Source: Marisalimonas sp016777705 (lineage in GTDB: Bacteria; Pseudomonadota; Alphaproteobacteria; Puniceispirillales; Marisalimonadaceae). Taken from it: DNA of 64,000 bases. Location: positions 1,860,001 through 1,924,000 of the forward strand of contig NZ_CP159808.1 of NCBI RefSeq assembly GCF_047717795.1, in the 5' to 3' direction. The position numbers and the translations under genes were made by a program. The notes below the pieces were generated by a model. It had not been told where the DNA came from and did no database searches. It saw only the letters and a program-made list of their open reading frames with translations. Shown here piece by piece: positions 9,256 to 18,297 of this stretch; positions within the stretch are counted from its first letter, which is position 1; each line of letters begins with the position of its first letter.

Positions 9256-10196
9256 ATATCAGTTTCCATAAGAGCGACTGCATCAGGAGTGTTTTTATCG
9301 TCTACTAAACCTATCAAGTCAGAAATTTTAGACACATTATTTTCTTCACAGTAACTTTTTATACCTGACAACATTGATAACATTGCATTCGGGTTAATGA
9401 AAGTTGCTGTTCCAACTTGAACAGCTGACGATCCAGCGAGAATAAATTCTATAACATCCTCAAAATTGCTAATTCCACCACATCCTATAATTGGTATATC
9501 AACAACCTTTGAACATTGATAAACCATCCGCATAACAATTGGCTTTAAACCTGGGCCAGACAAGCCCCCCATTATATTTCCTAAGGATGGTTTAAATGTT
9601 TTAATATCAATTTGCATTGCTAGAATTGTATTTGCTACTACTAGAGCATCAGCTCCTGCATCTTGTGCAGCACTTGCAACTTCAATTGTTTCTCCAGTGT
9701 TTGGGGTAAGTTTTGCCCATATAGGAATATTAGTTATCGACCTAACTTTTTCTATAACTTTAAAAGTAGAATTAGGTCTCATTGCAAAAGCTTTTCCATC
9801 ATCTTCTATATTTGGACACGAAATATTTATTTCAATTGCATCTACACCTGGTACTGAAATTTTATCACAAATATACGCAAACCCATCTGCAGAAGGAGCT
9901 GAAACACTTGCAACAAATGGAGTGTTATATTCTTTGTATATAGGTAATATGTTTTTCTTGAAATCTTCAATCCCCTTGCTTGGTATCCCAATAGAATTTA
10001 ACATATTATAACCACTTTCAGAAACTCGGGGTGTCGCATTTCCGGTTCTTATTTCAGCAGTAATGGTTTTAGCAACATGAGCTCCTAAAAGGTCAATGTC
10101 AAAAACACTTGCTAAGTCTTCAGAAAATGTTCCAGAGGCTGGCATAATGGGGTTTTTAAGGATTATATCACCAATATTTGTTTTCAAATCTACCAA
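9252..10196 (-). CDS. pyrD: Dihydroorotate dehydrogenase, class 1B catalytic subunit
   Basis: FMN enzyme that interconverts dihydroorotate and orotate. The catalytic base is Cys127 in NISCPN, which marks class 1; the membrane-bound class 2 enzyme has Ser there. Other conserved blocks are MGGLSGPGLKP, IPIIGCGGI and SAVQVGTATF, all close to class 1B. The length of 314 fits. It overlaps pyrK by 7 bases and the carbamoylase by 4, so the three are co-translated. The pairing with PyrK predicts an NAD-linked heterotetramer able to run in either direction. Class 1B is, to my knowledge, uncommon in alphaproteobacteria, which mainly use class 2. Confidence 0.92.
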   Translation of the reverse strand: MVDLKTNIGDIILKNPIMPASGTFSEDLASVFDIDLLGAHVAKTITAEIRTGNATPRVSESGYNMLNSIGIPSKGIEDFKKNILPIYKEYNTPFVASVSAPSADGFAYICDKISVPGVDAIEINISCPNIEDDGKAFAMRPNSTFKVIEKVRSITNIPIWAKLTPNTGETIEVASAAQDAGADALVVANTILAMQIDIKTFKPSLGNIMGGLSGPGLKPIVMRMVYQCSKVVDIPIIGCGGISNFEDVIEFILAGSSAVQVGTATFINPNAMLSMLSGIKSYCEENNVSKISDLIGLVDDKNTPDAVALMETDI

Positions 10197-11005
10197 GGTA
10201 ATGCCTCCGAAACTCTGAAAACTGGTCCTTCTTTACATACTCTTTTTTGGATGATTTTATCCCCAATTTCAAAAGGCCTTACGCAACAAAAACACATGCC
10301 TATACCACAAGCCATCTGTTGTTCTAATGCTATTTGACCAGGTATATTATTTAATTCACAAACTTTTTTTAATAATTTTAAAATTCTGTTTGATCCACAT
10401 GTAAAGAAAGCATCAACACCTTGATTTGACATCATATTATTAACTAATAATTCAAGATTATCCATAGAACTAGAACCGTCATTATCCGTAACTACAATAA
10501 CTTTATTAGATAATGAATTAAATAAATCTATAGACATTAAATACTCTTTTGATCTAGCACTACATATTACAGTTAAGTTAATCCCTTTTTTAAAAGCTAA
10601 ATTTGCTAAAGGAGCTAATGTCGCTAAGCCAACTCCTCTAGCTATTAAAACTATATTTTTATAATTTTCCTCTACTACAAACCCGTTTCCAAGTGGACCT
10701 ACAATATTGAAAATATTATTTTTCTGTAAATTAGAAATAGCCCTAGTTCCTTTACCATGTAATTTGTACAGAAACTCAATTTGGTTTTCTTTTTTATTAA
10801 ATTGATAAACGCTCATTGGCCTTCTCAAAAAAGAAATTGAACCGTCAGAAGGAGGGCACTGTAAATGAAAAAATTGTCCTGGTACAATATCTAAGGCTTT
10901 TGATGGTGCTCTAAGGATCAAATGCTTATAATCGTTATTTATATAATTATTTGATACGACCTCTGTGTCAACTTCATAAATTTTAATTCTATTTTTATTA
11001 TTCAT
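10190..11005 (-). CDS. pyrK: Dihydroorotate dehydrogenase electron-transfer subunit (PyrK-like)
   Basis: Flavoprotein that passes electrons between FMN in PyrD and NAD. The 271-residue protein has an FAD-binding RRPMS motif (residues 61-65), an NAD-binding half starting near residue 115, and a C-terminal 2Fe-2S site with Cys233, Cys238, Cys241 and Cys257 (C-x4-C-x2-C-x15-C), the PyrK pattern. It immediately precedes and overlaps pyrD and follows dctM by 17 bases. A role with another flavoenzyme is possible, but the overlap with a class 1B pyrD makes PyrK by far the likeliest. Confidence 0.9.
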   Translation of the reverse strand: MNNKNRIKIYEVDTEVVSNNYINNDYKHLILRAPSKALDIVPGQFFHLQCPPSDGSISFLRRPMSVYQFNKKENQIEFLYKLHGKGTRAISNLQKNNIFNIVGPLGNGFVVEENYKNIVLIARGVGLATLAPLANLAFKKGINLTVICSARSKEYLMSIDLFNSLSNKVIVVTDNDGSSSMDNLELLVNNMMSNQGVDAFFTCGSNRILKLLKKVCELNNIPGQIALEQQMACGIGMCFCCVRPFEIGDKIIQKRVCKEGPVFRVSEALPW

Positions 11006-11022
11006 AATATTTTAACTAACAA

Positions 11023-12303
11023 TTAGTTTCTCATTAAGTTTGGTAGAAAAGTTGAAATTTCTGGGACATACGTAATTATAAGAAGTACTATAATATTAAC
11101 TAAAAGAAACGGCCATATACCGCTTATGATTTTAATTACAGGCTTGTTTAAGGTTGAGGATGCAACAAAAATATCCAGGCCAAATGGAGGTGTTATCATC
11201 CCAATTCCTATATTTAATGTCACAATAAGCCCAAAGTGTATTGGATCAATTCCTAGAGAAACTGCGACTGGAAACAGCGGAGGGACTAGGATTAAAAGTG
11301 CTGAGTTGGGATCTATAAACATCCCTGCAAGAAAAAAAGCAATATTTACAACTAATAAAAAAGTAATCATACCAGCATCAATATTTATAAGAAAATCTTT
11401 AAGAATATCAGGTACTTGAATAATAGTTATAAAAAAAGAAAGAACACTCCCCATAGCAAGTAATATAAAGATTACTGATGAAGAAATTGCTCCCCTTTCT
11501 ATTATTTTAAAAAAATTAGACCAATTTAGATTTTTATAAATAATAGATTCAACCAGAAGTGCATATATAACACTTATTGCTGCAGCTTCTGTTGGAGTAA
11601 ATAAACCTGAATAAATGCCCCCTAATATAATTGCAGGCATTCCAAGAGCCCATTTTGCTTGCATAAACTTACCTAAAATTATACCTTTTTCCCTTTTAAT
11701 ATTTGAAATCATGTTATTTTTTCGACTTTCAAATATTACTAAAACTGCAAACGCTAATCCTAAGAAAATTCCTACAGCTAAACCTCCAGCAAAAAGAGCA
11801 GTTATAGACGTTCCTGTCATCCAACCGTATATGATCATGGTGATACTTGGTGGTATTAAAATAGCTGTTTCTGCACTTGAAACAATTAGTCCAAGACTAA
11901 ATTTTTCACTAAAGCCAGCTTTCTTTAAATCTGGATACATCAGCTTACCAATTGCAGCAACTGTTGCTGCAGCAGAGCCTGATACTGACCCAAAAGCCAT
12001 AGCACTTCCAATAGTTGTATGTCCAAGTCCTCCAGTAAAATGTCCAAAACATGCTTTAATAAAATTTGTTAATCTTCTTGCTATCTCACCAGAAGACATA
12101 ATTTCTGCAGCAATGATAAAAAAGGGAATAGCAAGTAAAGTTGAGTGATTAATTCCACCTACCATTTTTTGAATAATAACTGTGTCTGGTATAGTAGAAA
12201 AGAATATTTCCTTTACTATGAGCGCAGGAACACCCAGAACAAGAAACATTTCAAAACCAAATGCTAAAAGGGTTAATGCAAAAATAACTATAAGAAATAT
12301 CAT
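11023..12303 (-). CDS. dctM: TRAP transporter large permease subunit (DctM)
   Basis: Membrane subunit that carries out sodium-coupled import of organic acids in tripartite ATP-independent periplasmic transporters. The 426-residue protein has about twelve hydrophobic helices and typical DctM segments: AIPFFIIAAEIMSSG, GSVSGSAAATVAAIG, TPTEAAAISVIYAL and the C-terminal ITPPFGLDIFV. It overlaps dctQ by 4 bases and sits between dctQ and pyrK, so transport and PyrK-PyrD are likely expressed from one mRNA. The substrate is not defined by this subunit. Confidence 0.95.
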   Translation of the reverse strand: MIFLIVIFALTLLAFGFEMFLVLGVPALIVKEIFFSTIPDTVIIQKMVGGINHSTLLAIPFFIIAAEIMSSGEIARRLTNFIKACFGHFTGGLGHTTIGSAMAFGSVSGSAAATVAAIGKLMYPDLKKAGFSEKFSLGLIVSSAETAILIPPSITMIIYGWMTGTSITALFAGGLAVGIFLGLAFAVLVIFESRKNNMISNIKREKGIILGKFMQAKWALGMPAIILGGIYSGLFTPTEAAAISVIYALLVESIIYKNLNWSNFFKIIERGAISSSVIFILLAMGSVLSFFITIIQVPDILKDFLINIDAGMITFLLVVNIAFFLAGMFIDPNSALLILVPPLFPVAVSLGIDPIHFGLIVTLNIGIGMITPPFGLDIFVASSTLNKPVIKIISGIWPFLLVNIIVLLIITYVPEISTFLPNLMRN

Positions 12304-12833
12304 CCGTCTTCCTTAATATTAGTTACTAAATGATGTTTTTCATTGAATCTATTTTTAAAATTTAGAAAGCTTAATGCATATCGAATAGAAATAAGTAAGA
12401 AACCTAATGTAGGAGCCACATATAAAACAAACATTGGTATGTTTAACGTTGGACTTACCTGTCCAGAGTTATAAACAAATATGGTGATTTTCAAACCTAA
12501 CCAAATACAATATAATGAAAAAATAAACCCTAACAAATCAATGATTTTACCAAAATAAAGAAAATTCCTATTCGAAAAGGAATTTATAAAAGTAGTCATG
12601 GCTATATGACGCCCTCTATCAAATGCAATTCCTAAAGACAGGAAAACAACCCAAACCATAAGTAAACGTGATGCTTCGTCAATCCATGCAAATATACTTG
12701 CATATTGAGGAGTAATTTCTCTAACGATCACATTTAATCCATACAGACTTATCATGGAAACCGTAAAAAAAACTATTAAAAATCTTTCTAAAAACAATAT
12801 GTTTTTAAGAACAAATTGAAGTCTATTTGACAT
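12300..12833 (-). CDS. dctQ: TRAP transporter small permease subunit (DctQ)
   Basis: Four-helix membrane partner of DctM. The 177-residue protein shows four hydrophobic stretches (about residues 15-35, 50-70, 90-112 and 130-150), the spacing expected of DctQ, and the characteristic WVVFLSLGIAFDRGRHIAM segment after helix two. It overlaps dctM by 4 bases and follows dctP after a gap of 67 bases that holds a stem-loop. Sequence is weakly conserved in this family, so the call leans on topology and position. Confidence 0.9.
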   Translation of the reverse strand: MSNRLQFVLKNILFLERFLIVFFTVSMISLYGLNVIVREITPQYASIFAWIDEASRLLMVWVVFLSLGIAFDRGRHIAMTTFINSFSNRNFLYFGKIIDLLGFIFSLYCIWLGLKITIFVYNSGQVSPTLNIPMFVLYVAPTLGFLLISIRYALSFLNFKNRFNEKHHLVTNIKEDG

Positions 12834-12862
12834 AACTAATCATATTTAATTAAAAGAAATAA

Positions 12863-12882
12863 CCCTCAGATAAATCTGAGGG
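12863..12882 (-). terminator. Intercistronic stem-loop between dctP and dctQ
   Basis: An 8-bp perfect stem CCCTCAGA/TCTGAGGG with a 4-base loop lies just after the dctP stop. On the transcribed strand it is followed by a mixed, U-rich stretch and not by a clean U run, so it looks like a leaky terminator or 3'-end-stabilising hairpin. Such structures commonly raise binding-protein mRNA over permease mRNA. Confidence 0.6.
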
Positions 12883-12900
12883 CCATAACAATTTATTAAC

Positions 12901-13926
12901 TTATTTTGTTAACCGAGTATATTCAGAGCCATATAACGACATCAATGCACTGCCTGTGTCCTTAGCTCTATCAATATAAGCTTTTTTAGCATCATCAAAC
13001 ATCATGTCTCGCATTTTCATTCTTTCGGTAGAACTTGCTACTCTGACGTTAATACCAGATTTTTTAATATGATCTAAAGCAGCTTTCTGTCCCGCAATTG
13101 CGCGTTTTTCAAGTCCAGGTATAACTTCCATAAAAGTAGACCTTATAATATTTTGATAATTTTCTGGTAATTTACCCCACCAAGATGGGTTAAACAAAAC
13201 TATATCTTCCATTGCACCATGTTCTGAAACTACTAGATTTTTCTGAACTTCATAAAACTTCATAAATCGAATGGTTGTCAAAGGATTCTCTTGACCATCA
13301 ACAACACCATTTTGCAATGATGTGTATAACTCTCCAAAAGGCAATGCAATTGCAGACGCGCCTAAGGAATTAAACTGTTCGATCAGAATTTTTGAATCCA
13401 TAACTCTAAATCTTTGACCTTTAAAGGCACTTATATCGTCTAGAGATTTATTAGAAGTAAAGTTTTTGAAACCATTTGGCCACCATCCTACTGCAGTAAA
13501 ACCACTTGCATCAAAGGATTTTAAAAGAGCTGCACCAAAAGGGCCTGCTCTTAATTCACGGGCCTGGTCAATATTTGAAGGTAATAAATACGGAATATCT
13601 AAAACAGAGATAGCAGAGTTAAAGCCGCCTAAGAATGCTGCTGGAGAAACAGTTGCCTCTAATGTTCCCATTTGAACACCTTCGTTCATCTGTCTAGCAT
13701 TACCTAATTGAGCAGATGGAAATAGTTTAAATTCAACAGCTCCATTGGTTCTTTTTTTTACAAGATCCGCAACAATTTCTAACGTCTTATGTCTAGGCTG
13801 CTTTGCTGACTCTAAATGGCCAATTTTTGCTGTAAACTCCGCTGCATTTACTTCTGCATTAATTAAAAATCCAGACGAGCCAAAAGCAACAAGAGCTAGT
13901 GATAAAATTATTTTTTTAATATTCAT
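12901..13926 (-). CDS. dctP: TRAP transporter periplasmic solute-binding protein (DctP)
   Basis: Periplasmic receptor that captures the substrate for the DctQM permease. A signal peptide covers about the first 29 residues and ends at NAAEF. The body carries DctP marks: FPSAQLGN, KGQRFRVMDSK with the arginine that in the family pins a substrate carboxylate, and VDGQENPLTTI. An acidic substrate is therefore expected. The start is the ATG preceded by GGAG six bases upstream; a TTG 12 bases further out has no ribosome binding site. It is the first gene of the operon leading to pyrK and pyrD, which hints at orotate, dihydroorotate or a ureido acid as ligand (inference). Confidence 0.93.
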   Translation of the reverse strand: MNIKKIILSLALVAFGSSGFLINAEVNAAEFTAKIGHLESAKQPRHKTLEIVADLVKKRTNGAVEFKLFPSAQLGNARQMNEGVQMGTLEATVSPAAFLGGFNSAISVLDIPYLLPSNIDQARELRAGPFGAALLKSFDASGFTAVGWWPNGFKNFTSNKSLDDISAFKGQRFRVMDSKILIEQFNSLGASAIALPFGELYTSLQNGVVDGQENPLTTIRFMKFYEVQKNLVVSEHGAMEDIVLFNPSWWGKLPENYQNIIRSTFMEVIPGLEKRAIAGQKAALDHIKKSGINVRVASSTERMKMRDMMFDDAKKAYIDRAKDTGSALMSLYGSEYTRLTK

Positions 13927-13951
13927 AAATATCTCCAATTTTTTAAATAAA

Positions 13952-13981
13952 TATTGAGCAACTTGGACAAAGAAATGTCAA
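13952..13981 (-). promoter_or_regulatory. Predicted sigma-70 promoter of the dctP operon
   Basis: On the minus strand a perfect -35 box TTGACA is followed after 18 bases by TCAATA, a weak -10 match. It lies in the only gap between yaaA and dctP, about 25 bases before the dctP start codon, so it is the natural promoter for the TRAP-pyrKD operon. The -10 assignment is uncertain. Confidence 0.45.
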
Positions 13982-14006
13982 CTTAATCTTTCAAAAATTA
14001 TAGTCT

Positions 14007-14765
14007 TTAAGACACATTTCTTATAAAGACAATCTGATCATTGTTTGATTTTTCAGGATAAAACAAATATCCATTTAAATTGAACTTTTTTAAATCAGCC
14101 TCGTCTAACACACGATTCTGAATTATAAAACGAGCCATTGCTCCACGTGCATTTTTGGCATAAAAACTTATAATTTTTTCTTTCCCATCCTTACGTTCTA
14201 AAAAAACTGGGGTAATTACTTTTAATGATAATACATTAGGTTTAATGACATTAAAATATTCATTTGAAGCGCAATTAACCAATATTTGAGTTTTAATTTC
14301 TTTTCCATACCGATTTAGACTTGTAGTTATTTTATCATTCCAATATTCGTAAAGCGAATTTCCGTGCCCTCCTTGCAATTTACTTCCCATTTCAAGTCGG
14401 TAAGGCTCTATGGCGTCTAAAGGTCTTAATAAACCATACAACCCAGATAAAATTCTTAAATGCTTTTGTGCCCAAAGAATGTCATCTGAACTCATTGTTT
14501 CAATGTCTAAACCTTTGTAGGTATCCCCTGCAAAAGCAAAAGCCGCAGCTTTTTTTTCTTGATTACCAAAATCTTGAAATCTTTCTCTATTTAACTCTGC
14601 AAGTTTTGGGCTAATATCCATAAGTTTTTGTATATCATCGACAGTAAAATCACGGGCTATATTTACTAGCTCATTCACATTATTCGAAAAAACAGGTTGC
14701 GTTTCTGTAAATTTATTAATTGGTTTCATATTTAGTTTTTTTGCAGGTGAAACAACAACTAGCAT
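14007..14765 (-). CDS. yaaA: YaaA-family peroxide stress protein
   Basis: DUF328/YaaA protein, in E. coli a DNA-binding protein that limits free iron during hydrogen peroxide stress. The product begins with the family signature MLVVVSPAKKLN and contains FAGDTYKGLD, LRILSGLYGLLRPLD and the C-terminal KNARGAMARF blocks. The start was set at the ATG with AAGGAG at good spacing; an upstream in-frame codon would add seven residues without support. It is a single gene upstream of the dctP operon on the same strand. Function in this organism is inferred from the family. Confidence 0.93.
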   Translation of the reverse strand: MLVVVSPAKKLNMKPINKFTETQPVFSNNVNELVNIARDFTVDDIQKLMDISPKLAELNRERFQDFGNQEKKAAAFAFAGDTYKGLDIETMSSDDILWAQKHLRILSGLYGLLRPLDAIEPYRLEMGSKLQGGHGNSLYEYWNDKITTSLNRYGKEIKTQILVNCASNEYFNVIKPNVLSLKVITPVFLERKDGKEKIISFYAKNARGAMARFIIQNRVLDEADLKKFNLNGYLFYPEKSNNDQIVFIRNVS

Positions 14766-14917
14766 TTTCTTCTCCTTAATTAGCAATTAGCTATAAAAAT
14801 TAATGCATTTCCCGATAAAAGTCTAGGTGATGATTTTAATCATAATAAATTTAAAGCATTATAAATTATGTGATAGACAATTCATAAATTATTAAACTTT
14901 ATAATGTTGGTTTAGAA

Positions 14918-15808
14918 ATGAATTTTCTTTTTTCACAAAAAATTGTACCGGTAATTCTTTTAATATTATTAGTTTTAGTTTGGAGTTCTGTTTGGTCTTT
15001 ATTTAGGGTTGCTATGGAAGTAATTCCCCCTTTAAGTTTTAGAGTTATTATTGGATTACCTGCTTTCATATTATTATTATTCCTTGGTTTTAAAAAAATG
15101 AAAACAGTTAATATTCCTTCAAACGAATGGAAGTCTCTTCTGTTAATAAGTTTTTTTAATGTAACGTTGTGGCAAGTGCTTATGTTATACGGAATTGGAA
15201 TGCTCGGTGGCGGCAGAGCTGCTATCTTAACCTATACCATGCCCGTTTGGGCGACTATTTTTGCCTCTATATTTGGTTATGAAAAAATTAATATTTCTAT
15301 AATTATTTCATTAATTTTTGGAATGTTTGGCATATTTTTTCTTTCTATTGAAATAAATATTTTTGAAAATATCTTTGGCTTTTTGATAACACTCTCTGCC
15401 GGTTTAAGTTGGGCAATAGGCACAATGATAGTAAAATATGGAGGTATTAAATCAGATGGATTAATTGTAGCAGGTTGGCAACAAATAATCGGCATACTAC
15501 CAATTATACCTTTTGCATTCTACTTTGATTTGAGTAACTTTGGATCAATTGAGTTTAGACATATACTAGTGATTCTATTTGGAATCTTTTTATCAAGTGC
15601 TTATACATATTGGGCTTATTTTACCGTTTTACAAAAATTTTCAGTCAATATTACATCTATTTCTGTAATGGCTGTTCCAGTTTTAGCTATTTTAATTGAT
15701 TATATTATCGTTGATGTTGTGTTTTCCCTGTTTGATTTTATAGCTTTAATTTTTATAGTTACAGGTATTTTTGTGGCTGCTAAAAAACCATTTAATAATA
15801 ATAATTAA
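14918..15808 (+). CDS. DMT-superfamily permease (EamA domains)
   Basis: A 296-residue inner-membrane protein with about ten hydrophobic helices in two EamA repeats. The first repeat has VWSSVWSLFRVAMEVIPP after helix one and GGGRAAILTYTMPVWA, typical of RhaT/YdcZ-like exporters; the second has LSAGLSWAIGTMIVKYGG. It is not closely similar to the permease near 6.2 kb. It is flanked by genes on the opposite strand and so is probably transcribed alone. The substrate is unknown. Confidence 0.87.
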   Translation: MNFLFSQKIVPVILLILLVLVWSSVWSLFRVAMEVIPPLSFRVIIGLPAFILLLFLGFKKMKTVNIPSNEWKSLLLISFFNVTLWQVLMLYGIGMLGGGRAAILTYTMPVWATIFASIFGYEKINISIIISLIFGMFGIFFLSIEINIFENIFGFLITLSAGLSWAIGTMIVKYGGIKSDGLIVAGWQQIIGILPIIPFAFYFDLSNFGSIEFRHILVILFGIFLSSAYTYWAYFTVLQKFSVNITSISVMAVPVLAILIDYIIVDVVFSLFDFIALIFIVTGIFVAAKKPFNNNN

Positions 15809-15823
15809 TACCCATACTTACTT

Positions 15824-17638
15824 TTAGGAATATTCTACTATCTTATCTATAAATAACTTGCCATACTTTTCGAACTTTGTTGTCCCTACACCGTCAATTT
15901 TAAGCATATCTGTCTGATTGTAAGGTTTAGTTTGTGACATTTGTATAAGAGAAATATCATGAAATATAGTATAAGCTGGTAAGTTCTTCTCTTGGGCAAT
16001 CTTAAGTCTAAGGGCCTTAAGAGCTTTAAGTAAATTTACACTTTCATTTGATATATCTTTATTTTCATATCTAATATTTTTTGTTAATTTTTTTTCTAAT
16101 TTTACCAATATATCTTTATAAAAAAAACTTGTATTATTCTTTAATACTTCAACACCAATATTAGTTATTTGAACCGCACCGTATCTTTGAAAATTTATTT
16201 GCAGGTGTCCATTCGCTAGTAATTGTCTTAAGAATGATTGCCAAAAGTTCTTTGATTTATCTTTACCAATTCCATAAACAGATAAGTTTTGGTGCCCTCT
16301 TTCAATAATTTTTTTATCCTCTGATCCCCTAATAACATTTATAACATGAGCCTGACCAAAATATTGGCCAGTCTTATAAATTGTCGACAACAATTTTTGG
16401 GCTAGGACTGTTCCATCAATTAATTTAGGAGGATTTAAACAGTTGTCACAATTATTACAACTCTCAGAAAAATCATCAAAATAAGCTAATAAAACTTTTC
16501 TTCTACACTCAGGTGTTTCGGCGTAAGATAATAAATAATCTAATCTTTTATTTTCCCTTAATTTATGCTCATTATCTGCATTACTCTCTTCTACCATCTT
16601 TCTTCTAATTACTAAATCGTCTAAACCATAAATTAGTAATGTATTAGCAGGTTTCCCATCACGACCTGCCCTTCCAATTTCTTGATAATAAGCCTCCATA
16701 CTTCCAGGAAGATTTAAATGAACAACAAATCTAATATCGGGTTTATCTATTCCCATGCCAAATGCAATTGTAGCAACAACAATATGAGCATTAACTGTCA
16801 TAAATATATTTTGAACGTTTTTTCTAACTGACGCATCTAAACCAGCATGATAAGCACTGGCATAGAAACCTTTTTCAATTAAAAAAGCAGAAACCTCTTC
16901 GGTTTTGTTTCTTGATAAACAGTATATTATTCCAGATTGACCTTTTCTAGAATTTAAGAAATCAATTATTTGTAATTTCCAGTTTGTTTTTTGGTAAACA
17001 GAAAGACTTAAATTTGGCCTATCAAATCCTTTAACAAATACTTTGGGGTCATTATCAAAAATTTTATTTATAATATCTAATCTTGTAGATTTATCTGCTG
17101 TTGCAGTAAAACCAACAATGTTGCTATTTGGGAAAATTTTTTTTAATTGTGATAATTTCTCGTAGTCTGGCCTAAAACTTTGACCCCATTTTGACACACA
17201 ATGTATCTCATCAATGACAAACAAACCAATTTCAAATGATTTTAAATTATTGATCATATGATCAGTCATTAGTCTTTCAGGTGAAATATAGATAATATTA
17301 GATTTACCATTTTTAAAATTATTCCATGAGGAAGTTAGTTCTTCTCTAGATTGGTTTGAATGCAGTTGTTCAACATTTACACCACATTCTTTTAAGCTGG
17401 AAACTTGATCTTCAATAAGAGCAATCAGTGGCGCTATAACTATGGTTTTTTTTTTAGATATTACGGCTGGTAATTGATAACAAAGTGATTTGCCTGCACC
17501 TGTAGGCATTATAGCAAGTGTCTGTTTTTTGCTTAAAATGTTTTCAACTATTTCTTTTTGCCCATATCTATAATTTGAAAAACCAAAAACATTCTTTAAT
17601 ATTTCAATCGCTTTTTCATTTAGTTGTAAAGAGTTCAT
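15824..17638 (-). CDS. recQ: ATP-dependent DNA helicase RecQ
   Basis: Superfamily 2 3'-5' DNA helicase for recombination and fork repair. The 604-residue protein has Walker A PTGAGKS (Lys50), the DEIHC box at 143-147, the GRAGRDGKP motif VI, a zinc-binding cluster CRRKVLLAYF...CNNCDNC around residues 378-401, a winged-helix RQC domain, and an HRDC domain at about 525-600. This is the complete E. coli RecQ layout with normal length. It is a stand-alone minus-strand gene, ending 16 bases from the convergent permease gene. Confidence 0.97.
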   Translation of the reverse strand: MNSLQLNEKAIEILKNVFGFSNYRYGQKEIVENILSKKQTLAIMPTGAGKSLCYQLPAVISKKKTIVIAPLIALIEDQVSSLKECGVNVEQLHSNQSREELTSSWNNFKNGKSNIIYISPERLMTDHMINNLKSFEIGLFVIDEIHCVSKWGQSFRPDYEKLSQLKKIFPNSNIVGFTATADKSTRLDIINKIFDNDPKVFVKGFDRPNLSLSVYQKTNWKLQIIDFLNSRKGQSGIIYCLSRNKTEEVSAFLIEKGFYASAYHAGLDASVRKNVQNIFMTVNAHIVVATIAFGMGIDKPDIRFVVHLNLPGSMEAYYQEIGRAGRDGKPANTLLIYGLDDLVIRRKMVEESNADNEHKLRENKRLDYLLSYAETPECRRKVLLAYFDDFSESCNNCDNCLNPPKLIDGTVLAQKLLSTIYKTGQYFGQAHVINVIRGSEDKKIIERGHQNLSVYGIGKDKSKNFWQSFLRQLLANGHLQINFQRYGAVQITNIGVEVLKNNTSFFYKDILVKLEKKLTKNIRYENKDISNESVNLLKALKALRLKIAQEKNLPAYTIFHDISLIQMSQTKPYNQTDMLKIDGVGTTKFEKYGKLFIDKIVEYS

Positions 17639-17702
17639 AAATTTATAAAAAGTTTTTTAAAAGATTAACGCATAAAATATTAAAATTAAATACTGTGTTT
17701 GT

Positions 17703-17792
17703 TGGCGGAGAGGAAGGGATTCGAACCCTTGAGAGGCGTTAACCCCAACACGCTTTCCAGGCGTGCGCCTTAAACCGCTCGGCCACCCCTCC
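17703..17792 (-). tRNA. tRNA-Ser (anticodon GGA)
   Basis: Cloverleaf read on the minus strand: acceptor GGAGGGG pairs with CCTCTCC (one G-U), discriminator G, encoded CCA. The anticodon loop CTGGAAA gives GGA, and the long variable arm of a class II tRNA and the GGTTCGAATCC T-loop are present. Reads UCC and UCU serine codons. Confidence 0.97.
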
Positions 17793-17913
17793 AAAAAATT
17801 AGGACTTTACAACAACAAATTTTTGCTAGCAAGCTAATATAAAGTATTATTTTATTGAAATAATAATTATAACTTTCTAATAAAGTAATTGAAATATATT
17901 TTAGGAACTAAAT

Positions 17914-18297
17914 TTGATAATTGGAAGAATATTAATACTCCTAGGAGTCTGCTTTTTCTTACTGACCTTGATAAGCAATTATTTTGACATTGCATTACAA
18001 TTCAATAATAAGTTGGAAATAACTCAATTAGGTCAACTTTGGTTTTATTTTTCACCAAGCACTCTGCAACTTACTGAAGCTATAATAAGCAGATATATAG
18101 ACCCATGCTCTGCCCTCGATGTATTAAATTGCTCTGGGTTCATTTGGCATCCTTTTATAACATTTATTTTGTCTTTACCTGCCGCACTTGTTTTAGCTAT
18201 ATTAAGCTTTTTATTTATGGCATTTGGATTAAGAAAATCTAGAAGGACTAAAAATTTCAATAAAAATAAAACAAACGAGCTGAATAAATTTAATTAA
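17914..18297 (+). CDS. Small two-helix membrane protein, conserved type
   Basis: A 127-residue membrane protein with hydrophobic segments at about residues 5-24 and 82-104, separated by a periplasmic-looking loop containing LGQLWFYFSPSTLQLTEAIISRY and a Cys pair. I recall similar hypothetical proteins in alphaproteobacteria with the same ASLxLxQAxIxRY pattern, with no known function. The start is a TTG with AGGA seven bases upstream; no ATG is available at the N-terminus. Its stop shares TTAA with convergent lepA. Confidence 0.7.
   Translation: MIIGRILILLGVCFFLLTLISNYFDIALQFNNKLEITQLGQLWFYFSPSTLQLTEAIISRYIDPCSALDVLNCSGFIWHPFITFILSLPAALVLAILSFLFMAFGLRKSRRTKNFNKNKTNELNKFN

Noticed and set aside
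11615..12148. A 177-codon open frame on the plus strand inside dctM
   Set aside because: It is antisense to a clear DctM protein, its translation is Pro/Ala/Ile-rich without domains, and it has no ribosome binding site. It is a shadow of the membrane-protein codon pattern.
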